Counted from the first letter of the stretch, positions 1-6,489 are shown. The stretch: 10,313 bases of DNA from Actinomycetes bacterium (GCA_023389095.1 JAEWFB010000326.1:1-10313); one strand, 5' to 3'. The notes: generated by a model from the sequence alone, not told the origin. Numbers and translations are program-made.

Positions 1-501
1 GTGCACGCCGAGGCCGAGGAGCGCTACTTCTACCCCGAGCTGCTCCGGCTCGGCACGGGCGGTGCCGACGCCGAGTCGGTCGACGAGGAGGTCGAGGACG
101 CCGTCCACGACCACAACGAGATCCGCAAGGGCGTGCGCAGGGTGGGGCGCTGCCGCACCGGGTCCGACGCCTGGTGGACCGCCGTCGTCGACGCCAACGT
201 GCACAACAGCGACCACATGGGCGAGGAGGAGCGCCAGGACCTCGCCGACTTCCGGCAGCGCGCCAGCCTCGAGCTGCGGCACGAGATCGCCGTGCAGTTC
301 CTGCGCTACGAGGCACAGAGGTGGGCCGGCGGGATCACGCCCCAGGACAAGGACCCCGAGCGCTACGTCGACACGAAGAAGCCGTCAGGCGCGACCCGGA
401 CCGAGAAGAAGGCGGCCCGGGCGGCGACGACAGCGGCCGGGACCGGCCCGGCGCGCAAGGCCGCGTCGAAGAAGGCGTCGAAGGAGGCGTCCGAGGGCTG
501 A
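1..501 (+). CDS. Hemerythrin-like (HHE) domain protein, 5'-truncated by window edge
   Basis: This is the C-terminal 166 residues of a probable hemerythrin-type di-iron protein. Residues 2-13 carry an H-x3-E helix followed by a Tyr-Pro-Glu-Leu turn, typical of the HHE family. A second His-bearing helix starts at about 38 (DHNEIRK), and the HNSDHMGEEE stretch at about 68-77 repeats the H...H-x3-E pattern. Codon 1 is GTG, but the family normally has 50 or more residues with further iron ligands before this point, so the gene almost certainly starts upstream of the window. After the domain, residues 125-166 form a low-complexity Lys/Ala tail (KKASKKASKEASEG) resembling histone-like tails and possibly binding nucleic acid. 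HHE proteins bind oxygen, or handle iron or redox stress; which applies here cannot be told. It converges on the phosphatase gene with a 27-bp gap and no strong terminator. Confidence 0.8.
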   Translation: MHAEAEERYFYPELLRLGTGGADAESVDEEVEDAVHDHNEIRKGVRRVGRCRTGSDAWWTAVVDANVHNSDHMGEEERQDLADFRQRASLELRHEIAVQFLRYEAQRWAGGITPQDKDPERYVDTKKPSGATRTEKKAARAATTAAGTGPARKAASKKASKEASEG

Positions 502-528
502 GCCGCCCCCGGTCGACGCGGACCGACC

Positions 529-1338
529 TCAGTCGGCGTCGGCGGCGAGCGCCGCGACGACCCGGTCGTAGACACCTGCGCTACCGGCGGCGACGAGCCC
601 GGGCGGTGCCGTGTCGCGCGGGGAGTACGCCTGCCCGTCGGTGCGTCCGAGCAGGCCCCCGGCCTCGGCGAGCAGGAGCGAGCCGGGTACGTGGTCCCAC
701 GGCGCGCCGCGTCCGTAGAGGACGTAGTCGGCGGCGCCCTCGACGAGCTTCGGGTAGTCGATGCCGCACGACACCCACGTCAGCTCGAGCGGCGGGAGGC
801 CGTCGAGGCTGCGCCCGATCCAGGCCCGCCGCGAGGTGCGGCCCCGCGGCCCGTCCGCAGCCGACGCCTCGGCCGACGCGTCGGGCACCGTGAGACGCGT
901 CGTGCCCTCGGCGTCGTGGCGCCAGGCGCCGGCGCCGCGCTCGGCCACGTAGCCGACCCGGTGCTGCGGCTGCCAGATCCACGCCCGGACCGCCTGGCCG
1001 TCGACCGTCTCGCTGACCATGACGGCGTGGTCGGGCGAGCCGTGCACGAAGTTCTTCGTGCCGTCGACGGGGTCGAGGGTGAAGGCGTGCGGCGCCGCGG
1101 CGTAGCGGTCCATGAGGGCGGGGTCGGCGGCGAAGGTCTCCTCGCCGAGCACGACGGCGTCGGGGAACGCGGCGACGAGTGCCCGGGTGATGAGCACCTC
1201 GGCCTCGCGGTCGGCGTCGGTGACGAGGTCGCCGGGACGCTTCTCGTGGACCTCCCCCTCCGCGAGGGCCCGGAAGCGCGGGTTGACCACCTCGTCGGCC
1301 ACGTCGCGCATCAGGGTCAGGATCTCGTCGGTGTCCAC
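529..1338 (-). CDS. Inositol monophosphatase family phosphatase (possible histidinol-phosphatase)
   Basis: A 269-aa protein of normal length for the Mg2+-dependent inositol-monophosphatase superfamily, soluble and cytoplasmic. The metal-binding motifs are intact: DLVTDAD at 37-43, GEE at 65-67, DPVDGTKNF at 89-97, and the C-terminal WDHVPG at 214-219 followed by a Leu/Ala-rich AEAGG segment. Family members remove phosphate from myo-inositol-1-phosphate, histidinol phosphate, fructose-1,6-bisphosphate or PAP. The motifs do not settle the substrate. Actinobacterial relatives include the HisN histidinol phosphatases, but no his gene is nearby. The GTG start at 1338 has no Shine-Dalgarno sequence; instead a TAGGTT -10-like hexamer ends 6 nt before it, suggesting a leaderless mRNA. 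The gene stands alone, convergent with the hemerythrin-like gene and divergent from the secreted-protein gene. Confidence 0.9.
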   Translation of the reverse strand: MDTDEILTLMRDVADEVVNPRFRALAEGEVHEKRPGDLVTDADREAEVLITRALVAAFPDAVVLGEETFAADPALMDRYAAAPHAFTLDPVDGTKNFVHGSPDHAVMVSETVDGQAVRAWIWQPQHRVGYVAERGAGAWRHDAEGTTRLTVPDASAEASAADGPRGRTSRRAWIGRSLDGLPPLELTWVSCGIDYPKLVEGAADYVLYGRGAPWDHVPGSLLLAEAGGLLGRTDGQAYSPRDTAPPGLVAAGSAGVYDRVVAALAADAD

Positions 1339-1344
1339 GTCAGC

Positions 1345-1350
1345 AACCTA
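1345..1350 (-). promoter_or_regulatory. -10 element of a probable leaderless promoter for the phosphatase gene
   Basis: On the minus strand the hexamer TAGGTT (TANNNT class) is followed by exactly 6 nt and then the GTG start at 1338. That spacing puts the transcription start on the start codon, as in actinobacterial leaderless genes. There is no purine-rich ribosome-binding site in between, and no convincing -35 hexamer. Confidence 0.5.
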
Positions 1351-1557
1351 GCCCCTGGCCGGGGCCTGCCGCCGGAGGGCTGCTGGAGGGTCGCTGGGGA
1401 CCTGCTGGACGCCACCTGCCGAGATCATGTGCAGAACCTGAGATTTCCATGAAAACCTCTGTCTACCAACCAATTACACCGTAGCGAAAGCACCCACCGG
1501 CACCTCCCGGGGGTTACATTCCGCGCATCGGGGGCCTTAGGAACAAACCCATTGGAT

Positions 1558-1561
1558 GGAG
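1558..1561 (+). promoter_or_regulatory. Ribosome-binding site that fixes the start of the secreted protein
   Basis: GGAG lies 5 nt upstream of the ATG at 1567. The in-frame TTG at 1552 lies just upstream of it and has no Shine-Dalgarno sequence at a usable distance. Starting at ATG also places Arg-2/Arg-4 directly before the hydrophobic signal-peptide core, so ATG 1567 is preferred. Confidence 0.6.
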
Positions 1562-1566
1562 CACAC

Positions 1567-2883
1567 ATGAGACTGCGTTCCACTGCAGCAGCGCTGGTCG
1601 CCGCCGCGTCACTCGTGGCGGCCGCCGGAGCGGCCACGGCGGGTACACCCACCACGTCCGAGCCGCAGGTCATCGGTGACGACGCCCTCAAGGCGGAGTC
1701 GGTGACCATGGGAGGCGCGACGGTCCTGCCGACCAGTCGGACCGTCGCCCACTGGCACGGCACCCAGACCGACCCGGCCGACGGCAAGACCTACGGCTAC
1801 AACATGGTCGGCGCGGACCCGCACTCGTGCTCGGGTGCCGCGTGCGACGTGACGGTGCAGGTGGACGTCACGCCGATCAAGGTCGTCATCGCCGGACGGA
1901 CCTTCGACGGGTCGGGCGTCGTGGGCGCCACCCTCGCCTCCCCGCAGTTCGCCGACGGCGACTACGGCTCGACGACCGCCGCCACCGCGGCCGGCGCGTT
2001 CCCGAACAGCCCGGCCATGGTCAAGGGCCCCGGCGGCGCCCTCTCGCAGGCCGACGCCGGCGTGCCGCTCCAGCTGCAGGACGCGACGATGCGCGCGCAG
2101 TTCGACAAGACCGGCAAGAGCCCGTACCACCTGCGCCTGCACCCGAACGTCCTGCCGCCCGTCACCATCACGGTGCCGAGCAACCAGGGCGGCCTGCTGC
2201 AGAGCGGTCGCGGCGTCGTCTTCGCGAGCGTCGACATCGGCTGGTGGTCGGCACAGATCACCAACCTCGAGTCCAGCGCCGACCCGACGCACCTGCCGCT
2301 CTACCTCACCGACGACGTCATGCTCCACAGCGGCAAGTCGCTGACCGACTGCTGCGTCATCGGCTACCACGGCACCACGGCGGCCGGTAACCGCCTCGGC
2401 TACGGCAAGTCGCAGGGCAACGCGGCCGTGCAGACCTTCGCCTGGGCCTCCTACGTCAGCCCGGGGCTCTACTCGCGGCCCGACGGCGGCACCGACTGGG
2501 CGCTGCAGGACATCCACGCCATCAGCCACGAGATCGCCGAGTGGGCCGACGACCCGTTCGTCAACAACGGCGTCGAGCCGTGGGTGACGCCGACGGCTCC
2601 GCAGTACGGCTGCACGTCGGTGCTCGAGACCGGTGACCCGGTCGTCGGCATCGGCTTCGCCCAGGGCACCAACACCTTCCGCCAGGGCCCGAACCCGAAC
2701 GGCACGCAGCGCGCCGACGGGGCCTACCACCCCGAGGACGAGGCGCTCTTCCCGTGGTTCCTGCGCCTGCCGCCGAACGCGACGGGCTCGGAGCCGACGC
2801 AGAGCGGGTCGGGCGGTCGCTACACCTTCATGGGCGACCTCAACCCGTTCCCGGGCTTCCGCCAGCCGGCCACCGGCTGCTGA
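1567..2883 (+). CDS. Secreted protein of unknown function with HEIAEW (HExxE) motif
   Basis: A 438-aa exported protein. Residues 1-25 are a Sec-type signal peptide: Arg-2/Arg-4, an Ala/Val/Leu core, and an Ala-Thr-Ala cleavage site before Gly-26. The mature chain has six cysteines (88, 93, 262, 263, 349, 438), which suggests an extracellular disulfide-bonded fold; the last is the C-terminal residue. A GYHG motif at 266-269 directly follows the Cys pair. SHEIAEWADDP at 320-330 has an HExxE core that could bind metal, and a Trp and Cys-349 follow. A Cys/GYH segment followed by SHEL-x-E...DP recalls the EXORDIUM / phosphate-induced protein 1 family, but this likeness is from memory and weak. It lacks the HExxH of classical zinc proteases, so protease activity is not claimed. 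No lipobox, LPXTG or C-terminal membrane segment is visible. It is a single gene ending at a strong hairpin. The secretion call is firm; the function is unknown. Confidence 0.85.
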   Translation: MRLRSTAAALVAAASLVAAAGAATAGTPTTSEPQVIGDDALKAESVTMGGATVLPTSRTVAHWHGTQTDPADGKTYGYNMVGADPHSCSGAACDVTVQVDVTPIKVVIAGRTFDGSGVVGATLASPQFADGDYGSTTAATAAGAFPNSPAMVKGPGGALSQADAGVPLQLQDATMRAQFDKTGKSPYHLRLHPNVLPPVTITVPSNQGGLLQSGRGVVFASVDIGWWSAQITNLESSADPTHLPLYLTDDVMLHSGKSLTDCCVIGYHGTTAAGNRLGYGKSQGNAAVQTFAWASYVSPGLYSRPDGGTDWALQDIHAISHEIAEWADDPFVNNGVEPWVTPTAPQYGCTSVLETGDPVVGIGFAQGTNTFRQGPNPNGTQRADGAYHPEDEALFPWFLRLPPNATGSEPTQSGSGGRYTFMGDLNPFPGFRQPATGC

Positions 2884-2925
2884 GGCCACCGGAGCGCCGA
2901 ACCGGCTCGGCGCGCCGCGTGTGAC

Positions 2926-2961
2926 CCGACGCCCACCCCCGTCCGCGGGGGTGGGCGTCGG
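2926..2961. terminator. Perfect 15-bp hairpin between convergent genes, probable bidirectional terminator
   Basis: The arms CCGACGCCCACCCCC (2926-2940) and GGGGGTGGGCGTCGG (2947-2961) are exact reverse complements around a 6-nt loop, and the loop's outer G and C can also pair. It starts 42 bp after the secreted-protein stop and lies 53 bp from the stop of the minus-strand regulator. Neither side has a T-run, which is common for actinobacterial hairpin terminators. Convergent placement suggests it serves both transcripts. Confidence 0.7.
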
Positions 2962-2967
2962 TGCGTC

Positions 2968-3015
2968 GGGCCGGGTTCGCGTCCGGCCGGGTTCGCGTCG
3001 GGCCGGGTTCGCGTC
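2968..3015. repeat. Three tandem copies of a 16-bp unit (GGGCCGGGTTCGCGTC)
   Basis: Copies lie at 2968-2983, 2984-2999 and 3000-3015. The first and third are identical, and the middle one differs only in its first base (C for G). The array directly follows the terminator hairpin and its last copy runs into the stop codon of the minus-strand gene (3014-3016). The 16-bp period is not a multiple of three, so it is not selected as coding sequence. It could be a slippage product, a protein-binding array or part of 3'-end processing. Confidence 0.85.
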
Positions 3016-4663
3016 AGGCGGGGTCGCCGTCGGGACGCAGGTGATCGGGCAGCCCCAACCAGTAGCGCAGGACGCCGCGGGCGACACCGTCGGGGCCCGG
3101 ACGCGTCCCGGCCGCCGGGTCGCCCTCTGGCCTGGGCAGCTCGACGGGCAGGTCGACGGGCAGCGCGTCGGGGTCCTCGTCCGGCAGCGCGTCCGCGAGC
3201 GACCGGAGCAGGTCGTAGCGGCCCCGCATGCCGAGCGCGTAGACGAGGCTGCGGACGTGGTCGCCGTCGTCGTACCCGGCGCCGGTCGCCATCAGCTCGG
3301 CGACACGCAGCGCGACGGCGCGGTCGCGGGCGTCCCGCTGCGGCGAGGACGCCTCGACCGTGTTGCCGAGGACGTACCCGGCCGTCGTCGCGACGTCGGT
3401 CGGGGTGCCGTCGCCGAGGCTGACCCGCTCGAAGAGGTCGAGGTCCTCGGGCTGCCCGAGCCACGACAGGATCGTGAGGCTCTCGTGGGTGGCCACGACG
3501 TCGCGCCGCTCGAACGCGTCGGCGAGCGCCCGGGCCTGCACCCGCCCCACGACGCGGGACTGCGGGGAGATCATGAGGATCGCGAGCGCCGAGCCCCGCT
3601 CCCCCTCGTCCGTGGACCCGAGGGCGGTCTCGAGCAGGTGCGCGAGCACCGGCTCCTCGATCGACTCGTGGCCGCCGGCGTCCTCGAGCTCGGCGCGGAT
3701 CCGCTTCATGGCGGTGCGGAAGGCCTCGGCGCTGATGGCCCGGCCGTCGCGGACGATCGACGCGGCCACCCGGCGGTCCTCGGCGGTCAGCACCGAGGCG
3801 AGTCGCGGGGAGGCGATGCCGAGCGCCCGCACGAGGTTCGCGGCGCCGCGGTGGACGCGGTAGGGCAGGTCGGGGTCGCGCAGGTGCTGGACGGCGAGGC
3901 GCGCGGCCTCGAGCCGGACGTCGCCGTCGACCCGCCGCCCCTTGACGAGGGTGGTCAGCACGATGAGGCAGGCCCGCAGCACGCTCGGGCTCGTCGGCTG
4001 CCGCAGCTGGTCGAGGACGACCGACACGGCCTCCGGGTGGTCGGTGTGGTGGAGCATGGCGAGCGGGTCGTTGTAGAACTGCTCGTCGGACCGGGCGGTC
4101 ACCTCCGCGGCCATGGCCGCGACGACCGGTCCGCTGCGGGCGTGCCCGACGAGCCGGGCCAGGGCCTCGGCGCGCTGGGTGTAGCCGATCCCGAGGCCGA
4201 GGCTCGTCTCCTGGAGGAGGCGCCGCAGCAAGGCCTCCCAGTCGCCGGGTCGAACCAGCGGACGGCCGATCCGGCCGAGGGAGTCGCTGAGCACGTCCCA
4301 CTCGAGACCGGTCATCCGGTCCTCGGACAGCGCCCGTTCGAGCAGCAGCAGCGTCTGCTCGGTGTCGGGTTCGCCGGCGGGTGAGAGCACGGCGACCGAC
4401 CGCACCGGGCTGCGGGCCCGGCCGAACAGGTCGACGGCCGAGAGCAGCGAGCCCTCGTCGAGGTCGAGCACCTGCTCGTAGCGGCGCACGAGCTGACGCG
4501 TGACGACGACGTGGCCGCGCTCCCAGCGTCCGACCTGGGCCCGGTGCACGGCCGTGGCCACGCCGTTGCCCAGGGCGAATCCCGCCGCGCTGCGCAGCGC
4601 CGGGTCCGCGGCGTTGAGCCGCGCGTTCCGCAGCACCCACTGGATCTCGTCGATGAGCTGCAT
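3014..4663 (-). CDS. XRE-type helix-turn-helix protein with long helical (HEAT-like) C-terminal region
   Basis: A 549-aa protein. Residues about 25-75 resemble an XRE/Cro-type DNA-binding domain, with the characteristic GRWERG at 45-50 at the end of the putative recognition helix, followed by an Arg/Leu helix and a LDLDEG turn. The remaining ~470 residues are rich in Ala, Leu, Arg and Glu and read as consecutive amphipathic helices with HEAT/ARM-like periodicity. No catalytic motif, ATP-binding loop, signal peptide or membrane segment is visible, so a cytoplasmic regulator or protein-interaction scaffold is the best guess. The ATG at 4663 is chosen because AGGAG lies 7 nt upstream (GTAGGAGATGAGCG); another ATG at 4670 is out of frame. 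It is transcribed alone, divergent from the GNAT gene across a 498-bp gap and convergent with the secreted protein. The target is unknown; self-regulation from the divergent gap is an inference. Confidence 0.85.
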   Translation of the reverse strand: MQLIDEIQWVLRNARLNAADPALRSAAGFALGNGVATAVHRAQVGRWERGHVVVTRQLVRRYEQVLDLDEGSLLSAVDLFGRARSPVRSVAVLSPAGEPDTEQTLLLLERALSEDRMTGLEWDVLSDSLGRIGRPLVRPGDWEALLRRLLQETSLGLGIGYTQRAEALARLVGHARSGPVVAAMAAEVTARSDEQFYNDPLAMLHHTDHPEAVSVVLDQLRQPTSPSVLRACLIVLTTLVKGRRVDGDVRLEAARLAVQHLRDPDLPYRVHRGAANLVRALGIASPRLASVLTAEDRRVAASIVRDGRAISAEAFRTAMKRIRAELEDAGGHESIEEPVLAHLLETALGSTDEGERGSALAILMISPQSRVVGRVQARALADAFERRDVVATHESLTILSWLGQPEDLDLFERVSLGDGTPTDVATTAGYVLGNTVEASSPQRDARDRAVALRVAELMATGAGYDDGDHVRSLVYALGMRGRYDLLRSLADALPDEDPDALPVDLPVELPRPEGDPAAGTRPGPDGVARGVLRYWLGLPDHLRPDGDPA

Positions 4664-5048
4664 CGCTCATCTCCTACCCGCGGCGGCATGCACATACCGG
4701 GCGGCGGGGAGGTTCTCGTTGCAGGGCAGATCCACCTGCGCAACGCGCGGCTGCGGATTCCGAAGCAGTTCGTAGGGTGACGCCCACGGGGTGCGGGGCG
4801 GGCGCGGAGTCGCAGTCTGGGGGCGGCTCCGGGGCCTGCCGCACGCCCGCGCGCACGCGGGCGCGCGCGAGCGGGTCCCTGACGACCTCTGCATCGCCCC
4901 CCCTCGGCCGGCACACGGCCCGGCTGGACGTGTGCGACTCCCCCGAGTTGCGAAGGCCGCCCGAGCGCGCAACCCGCGCTCGCCTCGGTCCCCCTGTGGG
5001 TACGGTAGGCCGCGGAACGCAGCCTGTGGAGGGGAAGCGGACCTTTTG

Positions 5049-5080
5049 GACCGGGAGCCGTGATTCGGCTCCCGGTCTTT
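5049..5080 (+). terminator. Rho-independent terminator hairpin in the gap, with no gene upstream on its strand
   Basis: GACCGGGAGCCG (5049-5060) pairs perfectly with CGGCTCCCGGTC (5066-5077) around the loop TGATT, followed by TTT. No plus-strand gene ends upstream of it: the nearest one ends at 2883, and the gene in between is on the minus strand. It therefore either terminates a small non-coding transcript or attenuates a leader reading towards the GNAT gene. It lies 82 bp before the GNAT start, upstream of that gene's own -10-like hexamer. Confidence 0.65.
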
Positions 5081-5149
5081 CCCTGCGTGAGCCCCCGCGA
5101 CGCGTCAGTGCGACGCGTAAGTGTGTGGCCCGCGGTCGTGGCGGGCTGG

Positions 5150-5155
5150 CAGGGT
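5150..5155 (+). promoter_or_regulatory. -10-like element of a probable leaderless promoter for the tandem-GNAT gene
   Basis: CAGGGT is followed by exactly 6 nt and the GTG at 5162, the same geometry as TAGGTT before the phosphatase GTG. Its first base departs from TANNNT, and no clear -35 is seen. The AGGGTGG inside it could alternatively act as a weak ribosome-binding site. Confidence 0.35.
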
Positions 5156-5161
5156 GGCCCC

Positions 5162-6400
5162 GTGACTGCCGCGCGCCCCGAGCCCGTCCCGACACCCGAA
5201 CCCGAACCTGACTCCGCAACCGGGTCCCCGACGCTGACCGACGGCGTCGTGACGCTGCGCCTGCACACCGGTGCCGACGCCGACGCGGTCGTCGAGCAGT
5301 CGACCGACGCGGACAGCCTGCGCTGGACCACCGTCCCGCGCCGGTACGGCCGCGAGGACGCGCTCAGCTGGATCGAGGGCAACCGGGCCGCGTGGCTGAC
5401 GCCCGACGGCACCCGCTCGTGGGCCATCGACTGGGTCGACCCGGAGGACCCGGAGGGCCGCACCCGCTTCGGCGGCACCATCGACCTGCGGCCCCTCGTG
5501 CGCCCCGGCGTCGGCGAGCTCGGCTTCGGCCTGCACCCCGACGCCCGCGGCCACGGCGTCATGGCCCGCGCCGTCCGCCTCGTGCTCGCCCACGCGTTCC
5601 GCGACGGCGGGTGGGGCCAGCCCCTGACCCGCGTGCACTGGCGTGCGGTGCGCGGGAACTGGGGCTCTCGACGCGTCGCGTGGGCCACCGGGTTCACGCC
5701 GCACGGCACGATCCCGGGCAGCCACCCCGACCCGACCGGCGAGGCACCGGCGCTCGACACGTGGACCGCGAGCATCGGCCCCGGCGACGACACGACCCCG
5801 GCCGCACCCTGGTTCGAGCCGATGGTCGTCGAGGCGCCCGAGGCCGGGCTGCGGCTGCGTCCGTGGCGGCTCGAGGACGCCGCGGCCATCGAGCCCCGCG
5901 ACGCCGACCCGACGCACTGGATGCCGGTGCGCTCGGTGCTGTCCACCGAGACGTTCCCGCTGTGGCTGCTCGTGCGCCAGGAGCGGATGGCCGAGGGGAC
6001 GGCGATCGACTGGTGCGTCGCCGACGCCGCCACCGACCGCGCACTCGGCGGGGTCACGGTGTTCTCCCGCGTCGGCCCGATGACGGGCGATGCCGCCGAG
6101 CTGGGCTACCAGCTGTTCCCGAGTGCGCGCGGTCGGGGCGTGGCCAAGACGGCCGCGCGGCTGGCCACCGCGCACGCGTTCCGCGCCCGCGAGGAGGGCG
6201 GGCTCGGGCTGCGCCGGCTCGTCGCCGAGACCGCCGCCGACAACGCCGCGAGCAACGCGGTGCTGCGGGCCACGGGGTTCTCCTCCTGGGGCCGGGAGGA
6301 GCGCGTCGACGTGCTGGCCGACGGCGCGTACGGCGACGGCCTGCACTGGCACCTCTTCCGCGACGACTGGATCGCGCAGGCGGGCCGCCACGGCGGGTAG
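5162..6400 (+). CDS. Tandem GNAT-family N-acetyltransferase (two acetyltransferase domains)
   Basis: A 412-aa protein with two GCN5-related acetyltransferase domains of the RimJ/RimL-like type. Domain 1 (about residues 20-200) has a beta-4/motif-A segment LGFGLHPDARGHGVM beginning at residue 120. Domain 2 (about 220-405) has LGYQLFPSARGRGVA beginning at 314, then the conserved NAASNAVLRATGF segment. The R-G-x-G loops are where acetyl-CoA pyrophosphate normally binds, so both halves look able to bind cofactor. Such proteins acetylate amino groups on protein N-termini, small molecules or antibiotics; the substrate cannot be read from sequence. The frame stays open back to 5060, but that would run through the terminator hairpin, so GTG 5162 is preferred. 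The first ~20 residues are Pro/Glu-rich and look disordered. The two halves probably arose by duplication and fusion. The gene is monocistronic, 85 bp upstream of the CoxG-like gene. Confidence 0.9.
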   Translation: MTAARPEPVPTPEPEPDSATGSPTLTDGVVTLRLHTGADADAVVEQSTDADSLRWTTVPRRYGREDALSWIEGNRAAWLTPDGTRSWAIDWVDPEDPEGRTRFGGTIDLRPLVRPGVGELGFGLHPDARGHGVMARAVRLVLAHAFRDGGWGQPLTRVHWRAVRGNWGSRRVAWATGFTPHGTIPGSHPDPTGEAPALDTWTASIGPGDDTTPAAPWFEPMVVEAPEAGLRLRPWRLEDAAAIEPRDADPTHWMPVRSVLSTETFPLWLLVRQERMAEGTAIDWCVADAATDRALGGVTVFSRVGPMTGDAAELGYQLFPSARGRGVAKTAARLATAHAFRAREEGGLGLRRLVAETAADNAASNAVLRATGFSSWGREERVDVLADGAYGDGLHWHLFRDDWIAQAGRHGG

Positions 6401-6447
6401 ACGCGTCCGGAGAGGCGCGACCGGCGGCGCGGCGGGTATGTGCGGGG

Positions 6448-6489
6448 GTGAGCCCGCACCTGACCCACCCCGGAGGAGGCCCGCCGTGA
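6448..6489 (+). CDS. Possible 13-codon upstream ORF (leader peptide) overlapping the CoxG-like start
   Basis: GTG at 6448 opens a frame encoding MSPHLTHPGGGPP and ending at TGA 6487-6489, which overlaps the GTG start of the next gene (6486) in a GTGA junction. The strong GGAGGAGG ribosome-binding site of that gene lies inside this frame as Gly codons. A GTATGT/TATGTG -10-like sequence lies 5-6 nt before the GTG, so it could be translated from a leaderless mRNA. A 7-bp hairpin (GTGCGGG 6440-6446 with CCCGCAC 6453-6459) spans the start. It is too short to judge by codon use and may be chance. Confidence 0.25.
   Translation: MSPHLTHPGGGPP

Larger units (their letters stand above)
4664..5161. 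other. 498-bp divergent intergenic region with several hairpins and a possible small RNA
   Basis: I see no convincing gene here: the open frames have Arg/Pro/Gly-rich compositions typical of chance readings in GC-rich DNA. Features inside include a perfect 8-bp hairpin (CGCCCGCG 4844-4851 with CGCGGGCG 4856-4863), an inverted repeat GCACACG/CGTGTGC (4911-4917, 4929-4935), an inverted repeat GTTGCG/CGCAAC (4947-4952, 4968-4973), a TAGGGT -10-like hexamer (4773-4778) and a TACGGT hexamer (5001-5006). Nested complementary segments at 4991-5034 precede the terminator at 5049-5080. The part next to 4663 should hold the regulator promoter and the part next to 5162 the GNAT promoter. The structured middle may be a separate small transcript. 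Confidence 0.5.

Noticed and set aside
1552..1566. TTG at 1552 as start of the secreted protein (443 aa)
   Set aside because: The GGAG site and signal-peptide layout favour ATG 1567; the TTG lacks a suitably placed ribosome-binding site and adds MDGAH before the signal peptide.
2633..4384. Long plus-strand frame (583 aa) opposite the HTH protein, and similar long antisense frames elsewhere
   Set aside because: Mirror frames of real genes, expected in very GC-rich DNA; low-complexity Gly/Val/Arg-rich products with no motifs, while the opposite frames have clear domains.
4891..5080. 6C-type or other named actinobacterial structured RNA, prompted by the seven-C run at 4897-4903
   Set aside because: Only one run of six or more C is present and I could not fold the two C-loop hairpins that define 6C RNA. 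A covariance-model search would be needed.
5060..5161. Longer GNAT start at GTG 5060
   Set aside because: It would encode the terminator hairpin, and the added 34 residues are not GNAT-like; GTG 5162 has promoter/ribosome-binding features.
4777..5211. Plus-strand open frames (91-144 aa) in the divergent gap as small genes
   Set aside because: Arg/Pro/Gly-rich composition, no family resemblance, and the longest runs straight through the terminator hairpin at 5049-5080.
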